Source: Paenibacillus apiarius (lineage in GTDB: Bacteria; Bacillota; Bacilli; Paenibacillales; Paenibacillaceae). From it: a stretch of DNA of 64,000 nt. Position 1 is the first letter of the stretch, and every line of letters begins with the position of its first letter. The notes beneath the pieces are model-generated. The model searched no databases and was not told the DNA's origin. It was given only the letters and a program-made list of their open reading frames with translations. Shown here piece by piece: positions 1 through 9,235 of the stretch. Location of the stretch: the NCBI RefSeq assembly GCF_017052585.1, contig NZ_JAFFHZ010000001.1:4340001-4404000 (forward strand), written 5' to 3'. Position numbers and translations under genes: made by a program.

Positions 1-487
1 GCTGCTTCAAATCCCGCTGCTCAAGGCGGCGGGAGGGATTTTGCTCTTTGTCATCGCAGTTCAATTGCTGGCGGATCGGAGCCATGCCCCTTCACGCACC
101 GGAGTATCCTATTCATTATGGAGCGCGGTTCAGACCATACTGATAGCAGACTTCGTGATGAGCTTGGATAATGTGCTGGCCATCGCTGCGATAGCCAAGG
201 GGCAAATGTCCTATATTATTATTGGGATCGCGCTTAGCATCCCCATCATTGTGTGGGGCAGCACCATTATTAGCAAATGGCTGCAGCGCATGCCTGTATT
301 AATTTTTGTTGGTTCTGGCATCCTTGGATTTACTGCGGGAGAAATGATTGCATCGGATGAAAGGTTGGCTCTATGGATGCCAAAACTGTGGATGGGCCTG
401 CACCATGGGTTCCCGTGGGCAATGGTTGTGATCGTCATCATCATCGGCATGGTGATCCGGCATCAGGACCGTGTCCGGGCAGGATAA
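1..487 (+). CDS. TerC/YjbE-family integral membrane protein, 5' end missing
   Basis: The reading frame is open from the first bases of the window to a TAA at 485-487, so the start lies upstream and only about 161 C-terminal residues are seen. Hydrophobic segments alternate with short loops. The stretch FVMSLDNVLAIAAIAKG has the acidic pattern in a membrane helix that is typical of the TerC family (Bacillus YjbE/YkoY type), which is linked to metal-ion (manganese) efflux. The terminator at 514-544 follows directly. Family assignment is by motif only; the transported ion is inference. Confidence 0.8.
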   Translation, partial: LLQIPLLKAAGGILLFVIAVQLLADRSHAPSRTGVSYSLWSAVQTILIADFVMSLDNVLAIAAIAKGQMSYIIIGIALSIPIIVWGSTIISKWLQRMPVLIFVGSGILGFTAGEMIASDERLALWMPKLWMGLHHGFPWAMVVIVIIIGMVIRHQDRVRAG

Positions 488-513
488 GCTGCCGGCGATT
501 CATTGATCTTGCC

Positions 514-544
514 CTTCCTGCCCAGCGTGGCAGGGAGTTTTTTT
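514..544 (+). terminator. Rho-independent terminator after the TerC-family gene
   Basis: CCTGCC (517-522) pairs with GGCAGG (529-534), extended outward by three more pairs, and is followed by seven T residues. It lies 27 bases after the stop codon. Confidence 0.85.
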
Positions 545-689
545 GCAGTTATGGAAGAAACGGTTTTTTTTCGGATGAGGTAGTATTTTTGCGAACTTTC
601 ATATACACTAGAAAAAGTAAAAAAGACGCGAATTGCGTCGTATTATGTCCAACCCACAATGAGCCTTTGGACACATGGGAGGTTGACAT

Positions 690-1178
690 ATGGATAAAAA
701 TCAACGAGTAATCGGCATCGTTATATTGGTTGCGGGTTTTATTATCTTGTTGGGAAAATGGGGAGCATTCTCCTTTATCGGCGGAACGTTGTGGCCTCTC
801 CTTCTGTTTGTTATCGGAGTGGCTGTATATGGGTTAGTGCGGGTTCGTCTGGCTCCGCCAATTGCGCTTGTGCCTGCCGGCATGCTGACGGTGTATGGCC
901 TGCTGTTCATGGCGAGCCATTGGATTCATTGGCGGCTGTTCGGTCTGTTATGGCCGCTGCTGCTGCTTGGCATTGCTCTGGGTTTGTACGGATACTATGT
1001 GTACGATCCGCATCGTCCGCGGGGAGCCTGGCTTGGGGCGCTTCTGTTCGGAGGAGTTGGCATAGCGATGCTTACCCTTATGTTAGTCTTTGCGGTTGGA
1101 ACGTATATGATCGCTATCGCGCTCATTTGTGTTGGCGCAGGTTTGGTATTTGGCGGTGTACGCAGCCGCTTCAGGTAA
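690..1178 (+). CDS. Small integral membrane protein, LiaI/LiaF-like transmembrane region
   Basis: This is a 162-residue protein made almost entirely of hydrophobic helices (about five or six), with little outside the membrane. The start ATG at 690 is preceded by GGGAGG with normal spacing. The repeated pattern of short helices with G-x-L-WPLLL turns resembles the transmembrane region found in LiaI/LiaF-type and DUF5668 proteins, but no catalytic or binding motif is seen. It stands as a single gene between two terminators. The function is unknown; the family resemblance is tentative. Confidence 0.7.
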   Translation: MDKNQRVIGIVILVAGFIILLGKWGAFSFIGGTLWPLLLFVIGVAVYGLVRVRLAPPIALVPAGMLTVYGLLFMASHWIHWRLFGLLWPLLLLGIALGLYGYYVYDPHRPRGAWLGALLFGGVGIAMLTLMLVFAVGTYMIAIALICVGAGLVFGGVRSRFR

Positions 1179-1218
1179 TACAGTTCAGTCAGTTCATTTG
1201 GCAACCGTCTACGGAGAA

Positions 1219-1246
1219 GAGACGCCGCCCTTCGGCGTCTTTATTC
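1219..1246 (+). terminator. Terminator between the small membrane protein gene and typA
   Basis: GACGCCG (1221-1227) and CGGCGTC (1233-1239) form a perfect stem with a 5-base loop, followed by TTTATT. The T tract is short and interrupted. Confidence 0.75.
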
Positions 1247-1301
1247 TTGGTCGTTTCTGAATGTAAATTTTATCCATAACTAGAAGGGAAAGATTTACTT
1301 T

Positions 1302-3143
1302 ATGCAAGAAAGAAATCAAATTCGCAATATCGCTATTATCGCTCACGTCGACCATGGGAAGACGACTCTCGTCGACAAGCTGCTGCAGCAATCCGGAACA
1401 TTCCGCGAGAATGAACACGTGCACGAACGGGCCATGGACTCCAATGATTTGGAGCGTGAGCGCGGAATTACGATCCTTGCGAAAAATACGGCGATTACGT
1501 ACAAAGATTACTTGATTAACATTGTCGATACACCGGGACACGCCGATTTCGGCGGAGAAGTAGAACGCATCATGAAAATGGTCGACGGCGTGCTGCTTGT
1601 CGTAGACGCATTCGAAGGCTGTATGCCGCAAACGAAATTCGTGCTGCGCAAAGCGTTAGAGCATCAATTGACGCCGATCGTCGTCGTCAACAAAATCGAT
1701 CGGCCAAATGCCCGGCCGACTGAAGTTATCGACGAAGTGCTCGAACTGTTCATTGAGCTGGACGCGAATGACGAGCAGCTTGATTTCCCTGTCGTATACG
1801 CATCCGCTCTGAACGGAACTTCGAGTCTCGATCCCGAGCAGCAGGATGAGAACATGCAGGCGTTGTATGAGACCATCGTATCCCATATTCCCGCACCTCA
1901 GGAAAATCCGGATGAACCGTTCCAATTTCTTGTTACGCTGCTCGATTATAATGAGTATATGGGACGTATCGCCATCGGCCGCATCAATCGCGGACGCGTG
2001 CGGCAAGGCCAATCGATTGCTGTAATTAACCGCGAGGGTCAAGTGAAGCAGGCCCGCATCGAGAAGCTGTTCGGCTTCCAAGGCTTGAAGCGCATCGAAC
2101 GGGAAGAAGCCGGCGCCGGCGATATTGTGGCCATTGCCGGAATTAAAGACATCAACATCGGAGAAACGCTTGCAGATGCTTCGAAACCTGAAGCATTGCC
2201 TGTTCTCCATATCGATGAGCCTACGCTGCAAATGACGTTCCTGGTCAACAACAGCCCATTCGCCGGACGGGAAGGAAAATGGATCACTTCACGCAAGCTG
2301 CGCGAACGCCTCATGAAAGAGTTGGAAACCGACGTCAGCCTTAGGGTGGAAGATACGGACAGCCCGGATGCTTTCATCGTATCCGGCCGCGGGGAGCTGC
2401 ATCTTGGCATTCTGATCGAGAATATGCGCCGTGAAGGTTATGAGCTTCAAGTGTCGAAGCCGGAAGTAATCATCAAAGTGATCGACGGGCAGAAGAAAGA
2501 GCCGATCGAGCGCTTGCTGATTGATATCCCTGAGGATTCCATGGGATCTGTTATGGAAAGCTTGGGAACTAGAAAAGCAGAAATGGTTAACATGATTAAT
2601 CATGGCACTGGACAAATCCGTCTTGAGTTTTTGATTCCTGCTCGCGGCCTAATCGGCTACAGCACGAACTTCCTGACATTGACGCGCGGATACGGAATCA
2701 TGAACCATGCGTTCGATCATTACGGTCCTTATGTCGGCGGTCAAGTCGGCGGACGCCATCAAGGTGTGCTTGTCTCGACAGAGACAGGCTCTACGACGCT
2801 CTACGGCATTCTGTCGGTAGAGGATCGCGGCATTCTGTTTGTAAATCCGGGAACGGAAGTATACGAAGGCATGATTGTCGGCGAACATAACCGCGATAAT
2901 GATATTGTCGTTAACATCTGCAAAGAGAAGGCCCTGACGAACGTACGCTCTGCCACCAAAGAGGATACAGTGAAAATGAAGACGCCGCGCTTATTCTCGT
3001 TGGAGCATGCGCTGGAATATTTGAACGACGATGAATATTGTGAAATTACACCGTCTTCGGTTCGGCTGCGCAAGAAAATTTTGAACAAAGGTGAACGTGA
3101 ACGAGCAGAAAAAATGCGCAAAACGTCTGAATCCCATGTATAA
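1302..3143 (+). CDS. typA: Ribosome-associated translational GTPase TypA/BipA
   Basis: At 613 residues it is the usual length for the family. The translation-factor GTPase motifs are in order: [10 protein letters not shown] at residues 14-23, RERGITI of switch I, DTPGHADF near residue 70, and NKIDR near 130. Domains II, III, V and the BipA-specific C-terminal domain follow. TypA binds the 70S ribosome and supports 50S assembly and growth under stress or cold. The start at 1302 has a purine-rich site (AGAAGGGAAAG) upstream. The next gene is the ylaH homologue, as in Bacillus (ylaG-ylaH), which supports the call. Confidence 0.97.
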   Translation: MQERNQIRNIAIIAHVDHGKTTLVDKLLQQSGTFRENEHVHERAMDSNDLERERGITILAKNTAITYKDYLINIVDTPGHADFGGEVERIMKMVDGVLLVVDAFEGCMPQTKFVLRKALEHQLTPIVVVNKIDRPNARPTEVIDEVLELFIELDANDEQLDFPVVYASALNGTSSLDPEQQDENMQALYETIVSHIPAPQENPDEPFQFLVTLLDYNEYMGRIAIGRINRGRVRQGQSIAVINREGQVKQARIEKLFGFQGLKRIEREEAGAGDIVAIAGIKDINIGETLADASKPEALPVLHIDEPTLQMTFLVNNSPFAGREGKWITSRKLRERLMKELETDVSLRVEDTDSPDAFIVSGRGELHLGILIENMRREGYELQVSKPEVIIKVIDGQKKEPIERLLIDIPEDSMGSVMESLGTRKAEMVNMINHGTGQIRLEFLIPARGLIGYSTNFLTLTRGYGIMNHAFDHYGPYVGGQVGGRHQGVLVSTETGSTTLYGILSVEDRGILFVNPGTEVYEGMIVGEHNRDNDIVVNICKEKALTNVRSATKEDTVKMKTPRLFSLEHALEYLNDDEYCEITPSSVRLRKKILNKGERERAEKMRKTSESHV

Positions 3144-3182
3144 TGGGATTTGGACAACTTTGGCAAAGGAGTGACCGTTCAC

Positions 3183-3467
3183 ATGCAACAATGGCTGGCA
3201 TCTCATCCTTATGTTAGCTACTTGCTTATCTTTGTGTTTATTGTTTATATTTTCAACAAAGTGTTTCGAGTGCAAAAGCTGCCTATCCTTAAAGAAATAA
3301 TCATTTATTTGTTTATGGCGCTGGGCGCTTTTGTACTGCTTATTTTTCAAATTGACAAGCTGCCCATTGTGCAGTGCCTCTTTGTGGCAGTTGCTTTGAT
3401 GTTTATGGTGCGCATTCGTTATTTCGTCGAAGCGCGGCGCAAGAAGACGACTGATCAACAAAACTAG
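3183..3467 (+). CDS. ylaH: YlaH-like small membrane protein
   Basis: This is a 94-residue protein with three hydrophobic segments (about residues 9-26, 37-54 and 59-76) and a basic C-terminus. The frame is open from 3150, but the ATG at 3183 follows AAAGGAG at 3165-3171, so that start was chosen. Its place right after typA matches ylaG-ylaH of Bacillus subtilis. The family has no established function. The identification rests on context and membrane topology. Confidence 0.8.
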   Translation: MQQWLASHPYVSYLLIFVFIVYIFNKVFRVQKLPILKEIIIYLFMALGAFVLLIFQIDKLPIVQCLFVAVALMFMVRIRYFVEARRKKTTDQQN

Positions 3468-3523
3468 CCGCCCGCTGTTATCCGATTTTCCAGGACAGAT
3501 AAGAGAAAGGGAGAACGGTTCAG

Positions 3524-3805
3524 ATGATGAAGCTGCAAGTCGCCTTATTCAATTGGCTGCAAATCCACATTGTGTCTGAAGCGCGTCCGGAGGATCATGC
3601 CGCCAAGGAAACGCTTCATTTTTTTACGGATATATTGAGGGAGGATCACCACTTGTCTTCCTTCCAGGCCAGCCTGGAGGAAGAACGGGAACAATACGTC
3701 ATTACGTATCAGTGTAACGGAGGGCTTTATACGCAAGAGGTCGACCGCGACGAAGCGGAACGTTTATGGAAAGATATCGAAAGCAATCCGAAATATAGTG
3801 GGTAA
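3524..3805 (+). CDS. Hypothetical 93-residue soluble protein
   Basis: I do not recognise this protein. It is small, acidic and without membrane segments, starting at an ATG doublet (3524/3527) behind AAAGGGAG. The central part is rich in Glu and charged residues, followed by a pattern compatible with a small beta sheet (EQYVITYQCNGGLYTQEVD). The stop codon lies 12 bases before the start of the LCP gene, so the two are probably co-transcribed. No motif suggests a function. Confidence 0.7.
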   Translation: MMKLQVALFNWLQIHIVSEARPEDHAAKETLHFFTDILREDHHLSSFQASLEEEREQYVITYQCNGGLYTQEVDRDEAERLWKDIESNPKYSG

Positions 3806-3817
3806 GTGAGGGAAGAT

Positions 3818-4942
3818 ATGAATTCATCGACACCATTGCCACCGAGACAGAAACCGCAGCGGCGTAAGGCATCGGACAAGAAGCGGGGGATACCGAAATG
3901 GTTGAAGGTGACGCTTATCTCTGTGCTGGTCGTATCTATCGGCATCCTTAGTTATGCGGGATATTTGCTGTTCTATGCCAATAGTAAGCTCGAGGACATA
4001 TCGACGGTCAGCAAAGAGGGCGAGGGAAGCGGCACGGTGCAAGAAACATTGTCGCCGACGAAAGAGCCGTTCTCGTTCATCCTGCTCGGAATCGACTACC
4101 GGCCGGAGTTGCCGGGACGGCGTACCGATGTCGTCATGGTCGGCGCCATGCACCCCGAGACACAGGAAGCGGTTCTCGTGTCATTGCCGCGCGATACTTA
4201 TTTCGAATTAACGGGGTATACTCCTGATAAGCTGAATCATTATTATCCTAAATTTTTCACGCTTAAAGAGCAGGGCAAGCTTGATAGCGCCTCTCCGGAG
4301 GATGAGATGAAAGCGATGCTCGGCCAGTACTTGGATATTAATATCGACTATGCGGCGGTCATTGACTTCAAAGGCTTTGTCGATGTGGTTGATGCAGTCG
4401 GCGGGGTTGATGTAAACGTAGATCAGAACATGTGCTACCGCGACCGGGCGGACGGAACGAATATTAACCTGAGCGCCGGCTTGCAAACTCTCGACGGGAA
4501 AAATACGCTGGACTTCGTCCGATATCGGAAATCCAATTGCCGTCCTATGACGAAGGGAACGACAGACGGGGATCGGAACGTGCGGCAGAACGCCGTTTTA
4601 CAGGAGCTCGTTGGAAAAATGCAAACGTTGGGCGGAATCGCCAAAATTACGGATATCATTGACGCCATGGCTAACAATTTCAAGATTGATATGACGCCAA
4701 GTCAAATTCGCAACTCGCTGACGACATATATTGGCATTAATCGCAATGATATTCATTATATGCCGGTGGATGGGGACTGGAAGAGTCCGTACATTTACGT
4801 CAATCAAGAGCAGCTGGAGCAAGGCAAGCAAGCATTAAAGGATGTGCTCGCCGGGCGATCGTTGAAAGCGCCGCAGCCTGCCGATAGCGAGAGCGGCACG
4901 TCAGGAACCGACAGCGACAAGACAACAGCTCCTGCGGCATAA
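3818..4942 (+). CDS. LytR-CpsA-Psr (LCP) family cell-wall polymer ligase
   Basis: This 374-residue protein has a basic cytoplasmic N-terminus, one transmembrane helix (about residues 31-53) and an extracellular LCP domain. Family signatures are present: LLGIDYRPELPGRRTD near residue 90, VSLPRDTYFEL near 122, and the late RYR motif DFVRYRKSNCR. LCP enzymes transfer undecaprenyl-linked polymers (teichoic acids or similar) onto peptidoglycan outside the membrane. The frame is open from a GTG at 3806, but the ATG at 3818 sits at proper distance from GAGGGA and was preferred. The C-terminus is a low-complexity Ser/Thr/Asp tail. Confidence 0.93.
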   Translation: MNSSTPLPPRQKPQRRKASDKKRGIPKWLKVTLISVLVVSIGILSYAGYLLFYANSKLEDISTVSKEGEGSGTVQETLSPTKEPFSFILLGIDYRPELPGRRTDVVMVGAMHPETQEAVLVSLPRDTYFELTGYTPDKLNHYYPKFFTLKEQGKLDSASPEDEMKAMLGQYLDINIDYAAVIDFKGFVDVVDAVGGVDVNVDQNMCYRDRADGTNINLSAGLQTLDGKNTLDFVRYRKSNCRPMTKGTTDGDRNVRQNAVLQELVGKMQTLGGIAKITDIIDAMANNFKIDMTPSQIRNSLTTYIGINRNDIHYMPVDGDWKSPYIYVNQEQLEQGKQALKDVLAGRSLKAPQPADSESGTSGTDSDKTTAPAA

Positions 4943-4960
4943 GGGCAACACCACAGTAAC

Positions 4961-4985
4961 CGTTCAAAGGTAACTTGTTGAACTG
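4961..4985 (+). repeat. Dispersed GTTCAAA/TTTGAAC intergenic repeat, weak copy 1
   Basis: GTTCAAAGG ... TTGTTGAAC lies between the LCP gene and the FMN-barrel promoter. It shares only the ends with the other copies, so membership is doubtful. Confidence 0.3.
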
Positions 4986-5007
4986 CCTTCATTGGGCAAG
5001 TGGGTAA

Positions 5008-5037
5008 GTAGATGCAATATTTCCCTTATGTTATAAT
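5008..5037 (+). promoter_or_regulatory. Probable SigA promoter with extended -10 for the FMN-barrel gene
   Basis: A consensus TATAAT lies at 5032-5037 and is preceded by TG at 5029-5030 (extended -10). The -35 region (TAGATG, 17 bases upstream) is weak. The downstream start codon is at 5080. Confidence 0.6.
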
Positions 5038-5079
5038 ACAATAAATTGTAGCCGCGAACTTGTTTAGGAGGTCTGATTG

Positions 5080-5532
5080 ATGTCCGAAAATAACGCTGCA
5101 CTTCACGAGGATCTATTTGCTCAATTGCAACAAGAATCGTTCATTCTGCTTCATACGACCGATGCCGAATCAGGCGGACCGACGACGAGCGCCATACCAT
5201 GGGTTCATGCCGTTCATGAGCGCAAGCTTCGCATTGCAATTGACATGCGCTCCCGGTTAGTGAACAACATGAAGCAGCATCGTTCGGTTGCCGTCACGAT
5301 CTTCGGGGCCAACACGGTAACGGCCGTTTACGGCGAAGCTTCGGTTATTGCGGAACCGCTGCCGGATGTTCCTTTGAAGCTAGCTTGTTTTGACATTGAG
5401 ATTACATCGGTCCGTGATGCCATGTTTTATGGCGCGCAGCTCAACGCGATTCCACAATATGAGAAGACGTATAATAAGCGTGCAGCGGATAAGCTGGACG
5501 GTCAAGTATTCGAAGCCATGCGAAAAGCCTAG
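5080..5532 (+). CDS. Pyridoxamine 5'-phosphate oxidase-like (FMN-binding split barrel) protein
   Basis: This 150-residue protein resembles small FMN-binding split-barrel proteins: an N-terminal strand with TTSAIPWVHAV, then a strand containing RSRLVNNMKQH, where a flavin phosphate would be contacted. An AGGAGG at 5066-5071 directs the start to the ATG at 5080. It has its own promoter and ends inside a strong hairpin. The substrate is unknown and flavin binding is inference. Confidence 0.7.
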   Translation: MSENNAALHEDLFAQLQQESFILLHTTDAESGGPTTSAIPWVHAVHERKLRIAIDMRSRLVNNMKQHRSVAVTIFGANTVTAVYGEASVIAEPLPDVPLKLACFDIEITSVRDAMFYGAQLNAIPQYEKTYNKRAADKLDGQVFEAMRKA

Positions 5533-5552
5533 TGTATATACTAGGCTTTTCG
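5521..5552 (+). terminator. Bidirectional terminator between convergent genes
   Basis: CGAAAAGCCTAGT and ACTAGGCTTTTCG form a near-perfect inverted repeat of 13 bases per arm that includes the stop codon of the FMN-barrel gene. The A-rich and T-rich arm ends let it work in both directions, serving also the opposite-strand lipoprotein gene. Confidence 0.8.
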
Positions 5553-5600
5553 TGCGTTATTGGAGCTTGTCCATTTCATACTTGCAGATGCGGCTGCAAG

Positions 5601-6134
5601 CTACATCGATTTCTTCATTTTAGGATTATCTGTATGGGACGGTGGTTGGTTTTGCTTTACGGCATTTGGCATTTGAGGGACGATACGTCCGATAATGTCG
5701 GCCAATTCATTCGTGAAGCCGGAAATCGGACGCCCTTGCGCCGTATCGGCCGAAATTTCGCGCAATCGTTCATTAATGTCCATATCTGCCGTTACAATCG
5801 CATTCGCCCCGTATTTGTCTTTGCTTAATGCTTCTGCTACAGAATATTTGATTGTCCCGACTCGGGAACGTTCTGACTTCCCATCTACATCAATGCCTAC
5901 GATAGCTGTATTACCGAATACAACACAATTCACTCCGCGCACGCCGGGAACGTTTAACGCCAAGGAGGATAAATGTTCTTTGACCGTTTCAGCATCCCGT
6001 ATCGGTTGCTTGGCGTTATTCGCCGTATTCGACTTTGCGTTGTACGAGTTGCTTTGTGGTGAAGCTTGTTTTTGGGCGTTGCCGCATCCGGCAAGCAGGC
6101 CGATGATGAGCATGGCTACAAGCAAACTGCGCAT
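5601..6134 (-). CDS. YhcN/YlaJ-family sporulation lipoprotein
   Basis: This 177-residue protein has a lipoprotein signal peptide with lipobox LLAGC (Cys 17), a spacer rich in Ser, Asn and Ala, and a C-terminal YhcN/YlaJ-type domain of about 110 residues (VKEHLSSLALNVPGVRGVN..., typical V-P-G-V motif). Members are spore-associated lipoproteins, attached to forespore membranes. The position next to phoH (ylaK) matches ylaJ of Bacillus subtilis. It is transcribed opposite to its neighbours, with GAAAGGAA before the ATG. Confidence 0.85.
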   Translation of the reverse strand: MRSLLVAMLIIGLLAGCGNAQKQASPQSNSYNAKSNTANNAKQPIRDAETVKEHLSSLALNVPGVRGVNCVVFGNTAIVGIDVDGKSERSRVGTIKYSVAEALSKDKYGANAIVTADMDINERLREISADTAQGRPISGFTNELADIIGRIVPQMPNAVKQNQPPSHTDNPKMKKSM

Positions 6135-6286
6135 ATTTCATCGTTCCTTTCTTCAACGTTTGTAATTAAAAATTGCAGCATTGCTACTGTTATAGTGTGA
6201 ACGGCGTCTGCATTTTTTATGTAACACAGCAAGAGGCCGCAAGCCGATACATGAAAATGATATTGTCCGTGCGAAAGGGAGATCGT

Positions 6287-7621
6287 ATGAATAAAATCTT
6301 TGTATTGGATACGAATGTGTTGCTGCATGATCCGAATGCGTTGTTTGCCTTTGGAGATAATGAAGTGATTATTCCCGCCGTTGTGCTCGAGGAAATGGAT
6401 TCTAAAAAGCGCAATGCCGATGAAATCGGCCGCAATGCCCGCACTGTATCCCGCCAGTTAGACAGACTGAGAGAGGAAGGCCACTTGCACAGCGGCGTGC
6501 CTCTTCATAACGGAGGCAGGCTTACTGTGGAGCTGAATCATCGCAGCTTCGTCAGGGTACAGGAAATGTTCGGAGAAATCACAAACGATAACCGCATATT
6601 GGCGGTCGCTCTCAATTATCATTTGGAACAGCAGGAAACGGATGCTCCCGCCGAAGTGATTCTGGTTAGCAAGGATGTTCTCGTGCGTATAAAAGCGGAC
6701 GTGCTTGGGCTGCATACCGAGGATTATACGTCTGACCGCACCGTACAATCCAGTGATGATCTATATTGCGGAAGCGTCACCTTGTTCGTTCATCCCGGAG
6801 TGATAGATGAGTACTATTCGTACCGGTATTTGCAAGTGAAGAATCTTCAGCTCAAGTCGGCGCTGCACCCTCACCAATTCGTCATTCTAAAGGATAGCTT
6901 GGGCACGAGCAAATCAGCTTTGTTAAAAGTGAATGCCGATGCCAGCAGGCTCGAACCGCTGTTCCTGAGCAATGACCCGGTCTGGGGCATTGCCGCACGC
7001 AACGCCCAACAGCGCATGGCGTTGGAACTGCTGCTGAATGATGATATTCCGTTGGTGACGATGGCGGGGAAAGCGGGAACCGGCAAGACGTTATTAGCGC
7101 TTGCGGCAGGGCTGCTCAAGGTGGAGGATGATCGAAAATACAAAAAGCTGCTCATCGCTCGGCCGGTCGTTCCGATGGGGAAGGATATCGGCTATTTGCC
7201 GGGAGAGAAGGAAGAGAAGCTGCGGCCTTGGATGCAGCCAATTTATGATAATCTTGAATTTTTGTTCGACACGAAAAAAGCGGGGGATATCGAGAAAATA
7301 TTGCTCGGCATGGGCAATATCCAAGTGGAGGCGCTGACTTATATTCGCGGTCGCTCCATTCCCGGTCAGTTCATCATTATCGACGAGGCGCAGAACTTAT
7401 CCAGGCATGAAGTGAAGACGATCGTTTCCCGGGCCGGCGAAGGCAGCAAAATCGTGTTAATGGGCGACCCGGCACAGATTGACCATCCGTATTTAGACTC
7501 TACAAGCAATGGCCTGACCTATTTGGTGGAACGATTCAAGCCGGAGAGCATTAGCGGCCATATCACGTTGGAAAAAGGGGAGCGTTCCCGTCTGGCGCAG
7601 CTGGCAGCCGATCTGCTGTAA
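6287..7621 (+). CDS. phoH: PhoH-family ATPase with N-terminal PIN domain
   Basis: This is a 444-residue protein with a PIN nuclease domain (residues 1-150, FVLDTNVLLHDP with the conserved acidic residues) followed by a PhoH ATPase domain. Walker A is AGKAGTGKTLL near residue 260 and Walker B is FIIIDEAQNL near residue 362. PIN-PhoH proteins (PhoH2/YlaK type) are RNA helicase/ribonuclease candidates. The frame is open from 6173, but the ATG at 6287 follows GAAAGGGAG and gives the standard N-terminus. It corresponds to ylaK in the typA-yla neighbourhood. Confidence 0.93.
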   Translation: MNKIFVLDTNVLLHDPNALFAFGDNEVIIPAVVLEEMDSKKRNADEIGRNARTVSRQLDRLREEGHLHSGVPLHNGGRLTVELNHRSFVRVQEMFGEITNDNRILAVALNYHLEQQETDAPAEVILVSKDVLVRIKADVLGLHTEDYTSDRTVQSSDDLYCGSVTLFVHPGVIDEYYSYRYLQVKNLQLKSALHPHQFVILKDSLGTSKSALLKVNADASRLEPLFLSNDPVWGIAARNAQQRMALELLLNDDIPLVTMAGKAGTGKTLLALAAGLLKVEDDRKYKKLLIARPVVPMGKDIGYLPGEKEEKLRPWMQPIYDNLEFLFDTKKAGDIEKILLGMGNIQVEALTYIRGRSIPGQFIIIDEAQNLSRHEVKTIVSRAGEGSKIVLMGDPAQIDHPYLDSTSNGLTYLVERFKPESISGHITLEKGERSRLAQLAADLL

Positions 7622-7643
7622 GGAGTATGGAAAACGATAAAAT

Positions 7644-7678
7644 GGGCCTTTGGGATAGTGCCACAGGCTCTTTTTTCT
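7644..7678 (+). terminator. Terminator after phoH
   Basis: GGGCCT pairs with AGGCTC (one wobble), with an inner TGG/CCA stem, followed by six T residues (7671-7676). Confidence 0.8.
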
Positions 7679-7700
7679 TAAAAAGAATTGCTTCGCTTAC

Positions 7701-7730
7701 GGGACAAGGGTCGGACTTGGGTGCTACAAT
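7701..7730 (+). promoter_or_regulatory. Possible SigA promoter for the solute-binding protein gene
   Basis: GGGACA (7701-7706) and TACAAT (7725-7730) are separated by 18 bases. The -35 matches consensus at four of six positions. Confidence 0.45.
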
Positions 7731-7784
7731 AGGGATGATGATTTGGACGATTTGATCAACTTGATCCATGGGAAGGAGAGAGCG

Positions 7785-9182
7785 ATGCCGAACCTGAAAA
7801 AGACGCTGGTAACCATACTGATGATCGTCATTTCGTTACTCTTACTGTCCCAGTTTAGCGGCAGCGTGCCATTGTTTACCGAATCAGAGCATTCACAGGC
7901 CGAGGTTGCGAAGCATCCTCCGCAGTCGAAAAAGAATGAAACAATGAAGCAATTGAAAGTCGCCGTTCACCTATCGCCGATGTCTTTCATTCAGCTGCGC
8001 AAACTAAATCAGTCGTTTATAGATGAAACGGGCATCTTCGTTGAGCTGGTGAACACAAATGATGAGCAAGCGGCAGAACAATGGCCGCGTGAACTGCAAA
8101 TGCAAGAAAGCGCCGATATCATGCTGACGGATAGCAGCTCAGTCACACGGTACGCCAAGAAAGGATGGCTGCTCCCTATGGATTCGGCTTCCAATGGGAG
8201 TGAAGCATCTCCGGATTGGTTGAATGAGCGAATCAAGTGGAACGGATATACATGGGCAGTGCCTGCACAGCTGGAGCCGTATGTGCTGGTATGGAACAAA
8301 GACAAGCTCAAGCCCGGAACTTCACTTCCCTCGACATGGAAAGACTGGGAGCGGCTGTTTGCATCGAGAGAGAGCATCACTCCGCCATCGAATGGTCAGC
8401 AGGGTCCCGCCGCTTCACGCGGCGGAGAGTCCAAGGGAGGGGACCGGGCTGCATTGCCGCCGGTTGAGATTCCTCCCGCCGCCCAACTTCCGGCAACGTG
8501 GTTTGCTTGGCATGAGCAGGATGAATATGCGCTGCTATCCATGCTGTGGCGTTTGGGCCTTCTCGTGCCTGAGTCCAGCCCAGCATCGGCCCGGCAGAAA
8601 GACTGGGTCACCACGCGTACGGTAAACGGGGCGGGAGCTGCAGATATAACATGGAGCCAAACCGTGTCAGAGCTGGAACCGTACCGCAGCCACTTTAAAG
8701 CATGGAAGAAGTCAGCCAGCAGCGGCGAGACATGGGATTTGCTGAAATCGGGAGAAATAGGCTTTGCAGTCGTCCCGTATTCAGAAGCGGTGCTAGAAGT
8801 AAGCGATCCGCTCGCCATCGAGCCGCCGGGAGAAGTCAAGCTGCCTGCGGGGCTATGGGTGGCAAGCCGCTGTTATGTCATTGCTGCGCATTCGCCGAAC
8901 GAAGCTGAAGCAAGGCGTTGGATTGACTACATGACGCGTGTAACCGTCCAGCATGATTGGTATGATACTTTATCCGTGCTTCCCGTTCATGAAGAAGCGT
9001 ACATAGAGCCGTGGAAAGACATCCTTGAGTGGCTGCCGCAGCACTTCCTGCCCTATGATGCCAACGATAGCAATTTAATTAAGAAAGCAGAACCGTTGGA
9101 AACCTGGATGGCATCCGTTCGGAGATGGATGGACGGGGATATGACAATCGCCCAGTTGAATCAGGCGTGGCTACGGAAATAG
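7785..9182 (+). CDS. Membrane-anchored extracellular solute-binding protein (orphan)
   Basis: This 465-residue protein starts with a basic stretch and one hydrophobic helix (about residues 6-23) but has no lipobox cysteine, so it is probably secreted or anchored by that helix. The remainder matches family 1 ABC solute-binding proteins: SADIMLTDSSSVTRYAKKG, WAVPAQLEPYVLVWNKDKLK and a late Y-D-W-x(n)-WLPQ helical region. A Pro/Gly-rich insertion lies near residues 200-235. No permease or ATPase is adjacent. The start at 7785 was chosen because GGAAGGAGAG precedes it; the frame is open from 7743. The ligand is unknown. Confidence 0.8.
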   Translation: MPNLKKTLVTILMIVISLLLLSQFSGSVPLFTESEHSQAEVAKHPPQSKKNETMKQLKVAVHLSPMSFIQLRKLNQSFIDETGIFVELVNTNDEQAAEQWPRELQMQESADIMLTDSSSVTRYAKKGWLLPMDSASNGSEASPDWLNERIKWNGYTWAVPAQLEPYVLVWNKDKLKPGTSLPSTWKDWERLFASRESITPPSNGQQGPAASRGGESKGGDRAALPPVEIPPAAQLPATWFAWHEQDEYALLSMLWRLGLLVPESSPASARQKDWVTTRTVNGAGAADITWSQTVSELEPYRSHFKAWKKSASSGETWDLLKSGEIGFAVVPYSEAVLEVSDPLAIEPPGEVKLPAGLWVASRCYVIAAHSPNEAEARRWIDYMTRVTVQHDWYDTLSVLPVHEEAYIEPWKDILEWLPQHFLPYDANDSNLIKKAEPLETWMASVRRWMDGDMTIAQLNQAWLRK

Positions 9183-9187
9183 AAAAG

Positions 9188-9227
9188 AAGAATCAGCAGA
9201 CAGTAGATGAATGATCTGCTGATTCTT
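9188..9227. terminator. Bidirectional terminator between convergent genes
   Basis: AAGAATCAGCAGA (9188-9200) and TCTGCTGATTCTT (9215-9227) are perfect inverted arms with a 14-base loop, placed between two converging stop codons. Confidence 0.85.
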
Positions 9228-9235
9228 TGTGTGAC

